A DNA stretch of 5,679 nt from DATDMG01 sp036518955 (GCA_036518955.1 DATDMG010000229.1:1-5679), one strand, 5' to 3'; shown: positions 1 through 5,402, numbered from the stretch's first letter. The notes: generated from the letters alone by a model not told the origin. Program-made: numbers and translations.

Positions 1-1188
1 ACCAGCGCCCAGGCCGGGGCCTCGGCAGCCACCGCTGCGGCCGCGGCGGCGCGTGCCCGGGCCGCCGGCGGACATGCGGCGGCGCTGGGGACCGGGCTCT
101 TCGCCGCGACCGGACCGACCACACTTCCCGCGGGAATCGACCGCGGAGCCGGTCCGGCGCCGTCCGGTCCCGGCATGCCGCCCGGTCCGGGCATGCCGTC
201 CGGTCCGGGCACGCCGTCCGGTCCGGGCACGCCGTCCGGTCCGGGCACGCCGTCCGGTCCGGGCACGCCGTCCGGTCCGGGCACGCCGTCCGGTCACGGG
301 ATCCCGTCGGCACCGGGCACGCCGCCCGGTCCGGGCACGCCGTCCGACTCGGTCCTCGGAGCCGGTGACTCGGCCTCCGCAGCCTCCGGCGGGATCCCGA
401 TCGCCCGGATCGGGAGCACCGCGCCGCAGCCGCAGTCGGCGGCCGGACCAGCAGCGGCGCGCGCCGACCTTCCGCTCACCTCGATCCCCGCGATCGCACC
501 TGTCGACCGCGAGATGACCGCGACGGAGCTCGAGGCCCGGATGGCGGCGTCCCTGCGTTACCAGCGTGCAGTGCCGGACGCCCCGATGATCGGGGTCGCC
601 GACCGGTTGGCCGAGGCGTCGACCCCGATCTTCGACTCGATCTCTGCCTGGTTCTCCGCCGAGCCGGTCCCGGCGGGAGGCAGCGGCCCGGCGCCCGAGC
701 CTCCCACGGTGATCGACCTGAGGGACGACGCCCCCGCCGCGGTCAGTGCCCCGACGACCCCCCTCGGTACCGCTGCCAGCCACGTCAGCCGCTGGGCCGC
801 CTTGGGCGACCAGCGCTGGCTGGCGACCAACGCGCGCGCCGCCGCAGCACCCGAAACTGCCGGGAACACCCAAGCCGGTCTCCCTCGGCGCCAGCCGGGG
901 GCTAACCTGCTTCCCTCGGCTGTGGAGGCCGCACCTGCCAACGGGGGAGGCTCCGCACGGCCGGGTGGCGAGGTTACGACGGCTCCAGCCGCGGTGACCT
1001 TTGTCACACTGCGGCCGGATGCCGACACGGTCCGGGGAAGGCTCGGCAGCTACCAGCGAGGGCTCACCACGGCCCGCCGGGCCCGGCACCTGCCGGGCAC
1101 CGGTTCCACACGACAAGCGCTCGGCGAATCCGAGTCACGACCGCAGGACGCCGGGCAGACGCCCGGTGACCAGGGAGGGAACCAGTGA
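1..1188 (+). CDS. cvnA: CvnA-type sensor histidine kinase-like protein, C-terminal tail only (5' partial)
   Basis: The frame is open from the first base of the window to a TGA at 1186-1188, giving 395 residues with no upstream start, so this is the tail of a longer protein. No kinase core (H-box, HATPase) is visible; it must lie upstream. The identity rests on conserved islands that I recall from tails of conservon sensor kinases, set in Pro/Ala/Gly-rich sequence: TPIFDSISAWF (622-654), a Trp-containing block SRWAALGDQRWLATNA (787-834), GLPRRQPGANLLP (877-915) and VRGRLGSYQRGL (1030-1065). The last two are especially typical of CvnA ends. The directly following Roadblock, DUF742 and GTPase genes confirm the context. 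In the family, CvnA is a membrane sensor that binds its CvnB-D partners at the cytoplasmic face; the signal here is unknown. Codons 53-112 are a hexapeptide tandem repeat. The frame that gives Arg-Pro repeats across the same DNA is a shadow. Confidence 0.85.
   Translation, partial: TSAQAGASAATAAAAAARARAAGGHAAALGTGLFAATGPTTLPAGIDRGAGPAPSGPGMPPGPGMPSGPGTPSGPGTPSGPGTPSGPGTPSGPGTPSGHGIPSAPGTPPGPGTPSDSVLGAGDSASAASGGIPIARIGSTAPQPQSAAGPAAARADLPLTSIPAIAPVDREMTATELEARMAASLRYQRAVPDAPMIGVADRLAEASTPIFDSISAWFSAEPVPAGGSGPAPEPPTVIDLRDDAPAAVSAPTTPLGTAASHVSRWAALGDQRWLATNARAAAAPETAGNTQAGLPRRQPGANLLPSAVEAAPANGGGSARPGGEVTTAPAAVTFVTLRPDADTVRGRLGSYQRGLTTARRARHLPGTGSTRQALGESESRPQDAGQTPGDQGGNQ
157..336 (+). repeat. 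In-frame 18-bp tandem repeat (hexapeptide T-P-S-G-P-G) in the CvnA tail
   Basis: About ten 18-bp units run head to tail. Four consecutive units, acgccgtccggtccgggc at 211-282, are identical, and a fifth matches until base 295. The flanking units carry a few substitutions (ATG or ATC for ACG; CCC, GCA or CAC within the unit). A partial eleventh unit follows to 345. Translation gives [T/M/I]-P-[S/P]-[G/A]-[P/H]-G, which should be disordered. The near identity in the middle and decay at both ends is the pattern expected of recent slippage or unequal crossover. Its length may vary between strains (inference). Confidence 0.93.
1172..1178 (+). promoter_or_regulatory. Ribosome binding site of cvnB
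   Basis: AGGGAGG lies inside the last codons of cvnA, 6 nt before the GTG at 1185. It fixes the GTG as the cvnB start. The stop of cvnA (TGA, 1186-1188) overlaps this start in the arrangement GTGA, which is typical of translational coupling. Confidence 0.8.
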
Positions 1189-1604
1189 GCACCGGCACCG
1201 GTACGGACATCGCCTGGCTCGTCGACGGCTTCACCCAGCGGGTGCCCGGCGTGGCACACGCCGCTGTGGTGTCCGCGGACGGCCTGCTGATGGCCAGTTC
1301 CTCCGGGCTGCCCCGGGACCGCGCAGACCAGCTCTCCGCGGTCGCTTCCGGCCTGGGTAGCTTGAGCAACGGCGCAGCCATGTGCTTCTCGGCGGGTGCC
1401 GTCGTCCAGCAGGTCGTCGAGATGCAGGGCGGGTTCTTGCTCCTGATGGCGGTGTCCGACGGTTCGTGGCTGGCAGTGCTGGCCTCTCCGACGTCGGATA
1501 TCGGGCTCGTCGGCTACGAGATGACTCTGCTCGTGGACCGGGTCGGCGAACACCTCTCCCCGGCCCTGCGCCAGCCCTCCTCGGGCTGGCAGGGCACGGC
1601 CTGA
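1185..1604 (+). CDS. cvnB: Roadblock/LC7-domain protein (CvnB)
   Basis: The protein has 139 residues, the usual size of a conservon Roadblock protein. The Roadblock/LC7 fold spans about residues 8-125: an N-terminal helix ending VDGFTQRVPGV, the strand pair HAAVVSADGLLMASS (25-39), the helix DRADQLSAVASGLGSL (45-60), and the hydrophobic strands GGFLLLMAVSDGSWLAVLA (82-100), then a last amphipathic helix (about 109-127). There is no signal peptide and no catalytic residue. Proteins of this family are small dimeric scaffolds that bind Ras-like GTPases, as MglB does with MglA. Here the expected partner is the CvnD product of the same operon, probably with the CvnA tail. The start is GTG with a strong ribosome binding site, overlapping the cvnA stop by 4 nt. 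The family call is firm; direct interactions are inferred from conservon and MglAB work. Confidence 0.95.
   Translation: MSTGTGTDIAWLVDGFTQRVPGVAHAAVVSADGLLMASSSGLPRDRADQLSAVASGLGSLSNGAAMCFSAGAVVQQVVEMQGGFLLLMAVSDGSWLAVLASPTSDIGLVGYEMTLLVDRVGEHLSPALRQPSSGWQGTA
1564..1594 (+). other. Strong RNA hairpin at the cvnB-cvnC junction
   Basis: CCAGCCC (1571-1577) pairs with GGGCTGG (1583-1589) around the loop TCCTC. CCCTG (1564-1568) pairs with CAGGG (1590-1594) across a 2-nt CG bulge on the left side, giving 12 pairs. It covers the last codons of cvnB and ends 24 nt before the cvnC ATG. A second, weaker pairing, GGGCAC (1592-1597) with GTGCCC (1609-1614), shares bases 1592-1594 and cannot form at full length together with the first. 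There is no T-tract. It could be a partial terminator, an RNase block or a translation control element; function is inferred only. Confidence 0.45.
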
Positions 1605-1618
1605 CGCGGTGCCCGCTG

Positions 1619-3139
1619 ATGGCGGAGGACAGGCATCCCGGGACGCGACGGCAGGGCCCACCGGGGGCCGGCCGAGCACGGCCCGATCGACCCCAGAGCG
1701 AGCGCGAGCCCGGGGCCGCACCGGGTCGTGCCGACGCAGCCGGTCATGGCCGCGGGCCGGCCGGGGGCGCTCGCGCACAGTCGATCACGACCGTGCGCCC
1801 GCCGGACGACGCACCGCTCGGGCGGGCCGACAACGCTCCCGCGGCGCATCCGTCGACCCCGGACGGAGCGACACCCGGAACCGGCGGGGGAACCATCGGT
1901 GCGGGCCACCCCGGCGGGCAGGGCGGGCCGCCTCCGGTGAGCCCCATCTCCCTGCCCCAGGTCTCCTCCCTGCCCCAGGTCTCCTCCCTGCCCGAGGTCT
2001 CCCAGCTGCCGGGCGTCCCCGACGCGGTACGGGGCGCGGCGACGAACGGGGCGGGGACCCCGGGGCCACCCGGCTCGGTCGGCCCCTCTCCAGGGGGGAC
2101 GGCCTTGCCAGAACCCGGACACGTAGGTGGCGAGGGGACGATCATCGAACCGGTGATCGATCCAGTGCGGACCACCGGGCCGATCCGGACCAGGGGCCCG
2201 ATCCCGATGTCCGGACCAACGGCTCCGGGGGATCCTGGTTCGGGTGCCGGTCCGATACCGGCGGTGGTTCCGCTGTCCACTGGTCCTGCGCCAGCCGTCG
2301 CTCCGAGGCATGGCGGCGCTTCGATGCCCGCTGCCGGGCCTGCCCACCCTGCGGAGCCACTTCCGCCTGCCGGACTTCCGCCTGCCGGACTTCCGCCGGC
2401 CGGACTCGGCGGCGGCCGGGTGCCCCCCCTGGCCGCCGGTCCGGGTCCCGGAAACGGAGCCGTGCCAGCGCCGGGCGAGCCCGGCTTCGCGTCGTCCACA
2501 GGACCGATCCTGATCGGCCCCACACTCGGATCACTACCGGGGGGCGTTCGCCCCGCCCCACCCACGCAGGGCTTCCCGGGAGGATCGGCGATCCCGTTCC
2601 CCCCGCCGAGGCCGGCACCGACGCTTCCGCCGGTGCAGATGCCGGGCTCCGAGCCCTCCTCGGCGGATCCCATCACCCAGCCGACCCAGCTGTTTCGCTC
2701 CTTCGATCCCGGGGCACCGGGACCGAAGGAGCCACCCCCGACGGTCCGTGAGGCGCGAGTGGACCGCGAACCCGATCGACCCGAGCGACCCACCGGTCCG
2801 TCGCTGGTGCGACCCTATGCACGGACGGGTGGACGGACGAAGCCGGGGCGTCATCTCGATCTCGAAGCACTGGTGCGCACCACGGCGAGGGGGCGGGACG
2901 CCTGGCACAGCCCGTTGTTGACCCCGGAGCACACCAGCGTGATCGAGCTCTGCTCGGGTACGGTCTCCGTCGCGGAGATCGCCGCCCGGCTGGCGGTGCC
3001 GCTCGGGGTCGCCCGAGTGATCATCGCGGACATGGTGGACCTGGGACTGGTCGAGGTCATGACAACCTCGGCCAGCAACGGTGACGAACGAGACCCAGCA
3101 TTCCTGAGGAGGGTGCTCAGTGGCCTTCAACGGCTCTGA
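1619..3139 (+). CDS. cvnC: DUF742-domain protein (CvnC) with a very long Pro/Gly-rich N-terminal extension
   Basis: From the ATG at 1619 the protein has 506 residues. Residues 396-506 are a DUF742 domain: it opens with LVRPYARTGGRTKPG, continues with LDLEALVRTT, then a helix-turn-helix-like stretch (TVSVAEIAARLAVPLGVARV, 53-72 within the domain), and ends in RVLSGLQRL, a typical CvnC terminus. Residues 1-395 are low-complexity, rich in Pro, Gly, Ala and (near the start) Arg, with no recognisable fold and tandem repeats at 111-133 and 248-262. From memory, ordinary CvnC proteins are about 110-140 residues, so this one is unusually long. The frame is continuous with the domain and G/C-ending at third positions, so a frameshift artefact is unlikely. 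The start lies 14 nt after the cvnB stop and has no clear Shine-Dalgarno, so translation may depend on reinitiation from cvnB. Its end overlaps cvnD by 20 nt. The biochemical role of DUF742 is not established; it belongs to the sensor-Roadblock-GTPase complex. Confidence 0.88.
   Translation: MAEDRHPGTRRQGPPGAGRARPDRPQSEREPGAAPGRADAAGHGRGPAGGARAQSITTVRPPDDAPLGRADNAPAAHPSTPDGATPGTGGGTIGAGHPGGQGGPPPVSPISLPQVSSLPQVSSLPEVSQLPGVPDAVRGAATNGAGTPGPPGSVGPSPGGTALPEPGHVGGEGTIIEPVIDPVRTTGPIRTRGPIPMSGPTAPGDPGSGAGPIPAVVPLSTGPAPAVAPRHGGASMPAAGPAHPAEPLPPAGLPPAGLPPAGLGGGRVPPLAAGPGPGNGAVPAPGEPGFASSTGPILIGPTLGSLPGGVRPAPPTQGFPGGSAIPFPPPRPAPTLPPVQMPGSEPSSADPITQPTQLFRSFDPGAPGPKEPPPTVREARVDREPDRPERPTGPSLVRPYARTGGRTKPGRHLDLEALVRTTARGRDAWHSPLLTPEHTSVIELCSGTVSVAEIAARLAVPLGVARVIIADMVDLGLVEVMTTSASNGDERDPAFLRRVLSGLQRL
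1949..2017 (+). repeat. 18-bp in-frame tandem repeat (S-L-P-Q-V-S) in cvnC
   Basis: The unit tccctgccccaggtctcc occurs at 1949-1966 and again, identically, at 1967-1984. A third copy at 1985-2002 has one base changed (cag to gag), and a decayed 15-nt remnant ends at 2017. The protein repeats SLPQVS, SLPQVS, SLPEVS, QLPGV (residues 111-133). Unlike the surrounding Pro/Gly sequence, it keeps a regular Leu/Val pattern, so it may form a short repeated binding peptide (inference). Confidence 0.88.
2360..2404 (+). repeat. 15-bp in-frame tandem repeat (L-P-P-A-G) in cvnC
   Basis: Three units of cttccgcctgccgga lie at 2360-2374, 2375-2389 and 2390-2404. The first two are identical and the third differs by one synonymous base (cct to ccg). 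They encode LPPAG three times (residues 248-262) in the disordered part of CvnC. The unit and length differ from the other two repeats of the operon, so it arose independently. Confidence 0.87.
3106..3113 (+). promoter_or_regulatory. Ribosome binding site of cvnD, inside cvnC
   Basis: GAGGAGGG lies 6 nt before the GTG at 3120 and within the last codons of cvnC. It decides the cvnD start. Ribosomes finishing cvnC pass straight over it. Confidence 0.85.
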
Positions 3140-3707
3140 GGGCAAGCCCACCCGGTCGACGAAGATCGTCGTTTCGGGCGGTTTCGGCGCGGGCAAGACG
3201 ACATTCGTGGGCGCGGTCTCCGAGATCGTGCCCTTACGGACGGAGGCGGTCATGACGTCCGCCAGCGTCGGTGTCGACGACCTCACCGCCACGCCCCACA
3301 AGACGACGACCACGGTCGCGATGGACTTCGGTCGGATCTCGATCGACGAGGAGCTGGTCCTCTACCTGTTCGGATCACCGGGCCAGAACCGGTTCTGGTT
3401 CATGTGGGACGACCTCGTCCGCGGCGCCATCGGCGCCGTTGTTCTGGTCGACACGCGTCGGCTCGAGGACTGCTTCGGCCCGATCGACTTCTTCGAGGCT
3501 CGCAGCCTGCCATTCGTGGTGGCCGTGAACGCATTCGACGGCATCCTCCAGCACCGCCCGGAGGAGGTGCGTGAAGCCCTCTCGCTGGGCCCGGACGTCC
3601 CCGTCCTGGTCTGCGACGCACGGCAACGCGAATCCGCCAAGCAAACCCTGATCGCCGTAGTGGAGCACGCCCTGCGCACCTGGTCCAACATGACCCCCGC
3701 CGTCTGA
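3120..3707 (+). CDS. cvnD: Small Ras/MglA-like GTPase (CvnD)
   Basis: The protein has 195 residues, normal for the family. The P-loop is GGFGAGKTT (residues 20-28) after the strand TKIVVSG. A Thr-rich switch I region with TTTTVAMDFGRI lies at 62-73. The switch II/G3 region reads FGSPGQ (84-89), where classical Ras proteins have DxxG. The base-recognition motif is NAFD (137-140) in place of NKxD, and the G5-like segment is CDAR (165-168). These departures are usual for the conservon GTPases, which carry an FG[ST]PGQ element. Family knowledge: it binds and hydrolyses GTP and is partnered by the Roadblock protein of its operon. The GTG start is set by a strong ribosome binding site, and the first 20 nt overlap the end of cvnC. 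There is no transmembrane segment and no C-terminal lipid-modification motif. The stop abuts the stop of the opposing methyltransferase gene. Confidence 0.96.
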   Translation: MAFNGSEGKPTRSTKIVVSGGFGAGKTTFVGAVSEIVPLRTEAVMTSASVGVDDLTATPHKTTTTVAMDFGRISIDEELVLYLFGSPGQNRFWFMWDDLVRGAIGAVVLVDTRRLEDCFGPIDFFEARSLPFVVAVNAFDGILQHRPEEVREALSLGPDVPVLVCDARQRESAKQTLIAVVEHALRTWSNMTPAV

Positions 3708-5282
3708 TCAGGAACCCCGACGGAGGAACCCGTCCGCGATCAAGGCGCGGACGGCTGGGAGCAGATCGGTGACGACGTCCGCAAGCTCCCGCTCCGCCAG
3801 GACGGCGAGCGCGGCGGCGATCCGTCCGGCGGACAGCTCGCCGTCACAGGCACCGACGAACGCCGCGAGAGCCGTGCTGGCCTGAACGGTCCGCCCGAAA
3901 CCGCCGCCCTGCCGCAGCAGCACCACCTCCGGGTCCTCCTCCCCGGGCCGGTGGTAGCGCTCGTCGGTGACGTCGGGAGCGGCCACCAGCGATGCCGCCA
4001 GGAGGTCGTCGTCCGAAGCGCGGTCGAGCCAGGCCTGGGCGTCGAGGCAGTCCGCCAGGTGGTCGCCGAGCCCCGGGTTCTGGCCGCCGCCGAGCGCCTC
4101 CTCGAGCCGGCGGACGATCGGTGCCTCGCCGTCGTCCGGACGACGAAGCACGATGAGCCCGAGTCCGACCGCCTCCACGCCGCGCGCAGCGAAGTCCTCC
4201 CACCAGGCGCGGTACTGGGCGGCGTAGGCGGTGGTGTCGGGCTGGCCGCCGTCCCGGATCCACAGCTCGGCGTACTGCGCCGGGTCCTGGACGTCGCGCT
4301 GGATCACCCAGCCGTCCAGCCCCGCCCGATCGAGCCAGCCACCCACCCGCGCCTGCCACGGCTCACCCCGGCGGTGCTCCCAGTTGCCGAGCAACTGCAC
4401 CGTCCCTCCCGGCGCGAGTACCCGTCCCACCTCGGTCACCAGGCGCTCCACGACCGCGTCGCCCACGAGTCCGGCATCCCGGTACGCGTAGGCCGGCACC
4501 CCCGCCCGGCGCGGGGTGATCACGAACGGGGGGTTGCTGACGACCTGGTCGAAGGTCTCGCCGATCACCGGCTCCAGCAGGTCACCACGGCGAAGGTCCG
4601 CGGGGACCCGATTGAGCGCCAGCGTGAACCGGGCGAAGCCGAGCGCGCGGCGGGAGAGGTCGGTGGCGGTGATCGAACCGGCATGCCGGGACGCGTGCAG
4701 GGACTGCACACCGCCACCGGTCCCGACGTCCAGCACCCGACGGGCCGGACGCCGGAAGGCGCACCGAGCGAGGGTCATCGACGCTCCACCGACACCGAGC
4801 ACGTAGTCGGACCTCAACGGCCCCAGGACGGCCTGGCCGGACAGGTCGGACGCCACCCACCAGTGCGCCGTTCCGAGGCCGTCCACGGCCGCATAGGGCC
4901 GCAGGTCGACCAGCGGGCACACCTCGTCGTCGGGATCGTTCCCGGCCGTCCGGACGAGGCCGAGCCGGGCTGCACCGTCGACGCCGAGCCGGGGAAGGGC
5001 GGCGTCCAAACGTCGCCGGGCCACCGGCCGGCCGAGCAGCAGCGCCTGGACGACGGGCGCGAGGGGCTCACCCTTCGCGACCGCGTCGGCCACCACCCAG
5101 CGCGCCGGCCAGGGCTGCTCCCGGGCGAGGGCGTCGTGCGCGACCGCGCCGAGCAGTTCCCGGACCCCGTCCACGGTGTAGTCGGCCAGGTCGTCCCGCA
5201 TCAGATCGAGAAGGCGGACGTCGGGGACCGGCACGTCGGGCGCGCCGGTCGGGGCAGCGGGCGAAGGTGCCTGGGGATCCAC
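3708..5282 (-). CDS. Class I SAM-dependent methyltransferase with NPPF motif
   Basis: From the GTG at 5282-5280 the protein has 524 residues. An N-terminal region (about 1-165) contains DYTVDGVRELLG and the PLVDLRPY segment known from actinobacterial members. The catalytic domain follows: LGVGGASMTLA just before the SAM-binding motif I DVGTGGG (185-191), the acidic motif ATDLS (206-210), and SNPPF (249-253), the motif shared by methyltransferases acting on planar nitrogens, such as PrmC/HemK and RsmC. A C-terminal region (about 380-524) has no clear active site and ends in a small helical segment resembling a winged helix. The substrate is not known; protein glutamine or RNA/DNA bases are possible from NPPF. 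The GTG has GAGGA 7 nt upstream. The frame stays open to 5396, but the extra 38 residues are Arg-rich, cross the palindrome and repeats, and do not look like protein. hppA lies upstream in the same direction, separated by a likely terminator. Confidence 0.88.
   Translation of the reverse strand: MDPQAPSPAAPTGAPDVPVPDVRLLDLMRDDLADYTVDGVRELLGAVAHDALAREQPWPARWVVADAVAKGEPLAPVVQALLLGRPVARRRLDAALPRLGVDGAARLGLVRTAGNDPDDEVCPLVDLRPYAAVDGLGTAHWWVASDLSGQAVLGPLRSDYVLGVGGASMTLARCAFRRPARRVLDVGTGGGVQSLHASRHAGSITATDLSRRALGFARFTLALNRVPADLRRGDLLEPVIGETFDQVVSNPPFVITPRRAGVPAYAYRDAGLVGDAVVERLVTEVGRVLAPGGTVQLLGNWEHRRGEPWQARVGGWLDRAGLDGWVIQRDVQDPAQYAELWIRDGGQPDTTAYAAQYRAWWEDFAARGVEAVGLGLIVLRRPDDGEAPIVRRLEEALGGGQNPGLGDHLADCLDAQAWLDRASDDDLLAASLVAAPDVTDERYHRPGEEDPEVVLLRQGGGFGRTVQASTALAAFVGACDGELSAGRIAAALAVLAERELADVVTDLLPAVRALIADGFLRRGS
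3730..3754 (+). terminator. Candidate terminator hairpin just after cvnD, inside the opposing gene
   Basis: CCGTCCGCG (3730-3738) and CGCGGACGG (3746-3754) form a perfect 9-bp stem with the 7-nt loop ATCAAGG, 23 nt after the cvnD stop. There is no T-tract on the + strand. Because the two genes abut, any terminator for the conservon has to lie within the methyltransferase coding sequence. Hairpins without a U-tail are often proposed as terminators in actinobacteria. The stem could also be chance in GC-rich codons. Confidence 0.4.
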
Positions 5283-5289
5283 CGGCCCA

Positions 5290-5294
5290 TCCTC
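5290..5294 (-). promoter_or_regulatory. Ribosome binding site of the methyltransferase gene
   Basis: On the - strand GAGGA lies 7 nt before the GTG at 5282-5280. It is the reason for choosing this start over the in-frame GTG at 5300-5298. The latter has only a poor, closely placed GGTAGG before it. Confidence 0.6.
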
Positions 5295-5300
5295 GCCCAC

Positions 5301-5318
5301 CCCTACCGACCGGTAGGG
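5301..5318. promoter_or_regulatory. Perfect 8-2-8 palindrome upstream of the methyltransferase start
   Basis: CCCTACCG, the spacer AC, and CGGTAGGG form a perfect inverted repeat 19-36 nt upstream of the chosen GTG. Its size, symmetry and place fit a dimeric repressor operator of the TetR kind, with a TACCG-CGGTA core. In the transcript it would form an 8-bp hairpin close to the ribosome binding site. No regulator gene lies in the window, so the regulator is unknown. Confidence 0.5.
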
Positions 5319-5328
5319 CGAGTCAGAG

Positions 5329-5360
5329 CGCCGGCGGGCGCACGGCCGCCCGCGCCGGCG
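5329..5360. repeat. GC-rich inverted repeat in the methyltransferase-hppA gap
   Basis: CGCCGGCG at 5329-5336 pairs with CGCCGGCG at 5353-5360. Inside it GGCG (5337-5340) pairs with CGCC (5347-5350) across a 2-nt bulge, leaving a 6-nt loop. It may be part of the transcription end of hppA or the leader of the methyltransferase gene. In such GC-rich DNA chance is a real alternative. Confidence 0.4.
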
Positions 5361-5362
5361 CA

Positions 5363-5395
5363 GTGGGTCGGCGGTGGGTTGGCGGTGGGTTGGCA
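5363..5395. repeat. Three 11-bp direct repeats in the intergenic region
   Basis: Units of gtgggttggcg lie at 5363-5373 (one change, T to C), 5374-5384 (exact) and 5385-5395 (last base A). They abut with no spacers and lie outside any believable coding sequence. The 11-bp period is close to one helical turn, which would put each copy on the same DNA face, as in some multi-site operators. Simple slippage would give the same picture. Confidence 0.75.
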
Positions 5396-5402
5396 AACTG
5401 CA

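Noticed and set aside
157..336. CRISPR array or collagen-like repeat
   Set aside because: Units abut without spacers, so it is not CRISPR. Gly spacing alternates 2 and 4 rather than every third residue, so it is not collagen-like.
53..517. 154-codon + frame with Arg-Pro repeats (RPVRARRPVRARR)
   Set aside because: It is the same 18-bp DNA repeat read in another frame. The frame ending at 1188 carries the conserved CvnA islands and runs directly into cvnB.
1382..1618. Upstream extension of cvnC starting at the ATG at 1382
   Set aside because: It would overlap almost half of cvnB in another frame and add an Arg/Gly-rich segment unlike protein. The ATG at 1619 is the first start after the cvnB stop.
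1050..1778. 242-codon antisense frame over cvnB
   Set aside because: Runs opposite a clear Roadblock gene; composition is Arg/Ala-rich and no family is recognised.
1609..2751. 380-codon + frame starting at a GTG near the end of cvnB
   Set aside because: Arg-rich, no domain, and it overlaps cvnC, whose frame continues into the DUF742 domain. Long stop-free shadows are expected in such GC-rich DNA.
1744..2793. 349-codon antisense frame, Gly/Pro-rich
   Set aside because: Mirror of the Pro/Gly-rich cvnC codons, without a ribosome binding site or recognisable fold.
2534..3313. 259-codon antisense frame over the DUF742 domain and the CvnD P-loop
   Set aside because: Covers well-recognised coding sequence on the other strand; no domain seen.
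4231..4806. Two + strand frames (4231-4491 and 4516-4806) within the methyltransferase
   Set aside because: Ser/Arg/Pro-rich shadows opposite the SAM-binding and NPPF motifs of the - strand gene.
5283..5396. 38-residue upstream extension of the methyltransferase
   Set aside because: Arg-rich, spans a palindrome and direct repeats, and a better ribosome binding site precedes the GTG at 5282. The GTG at 5300 remains possible.
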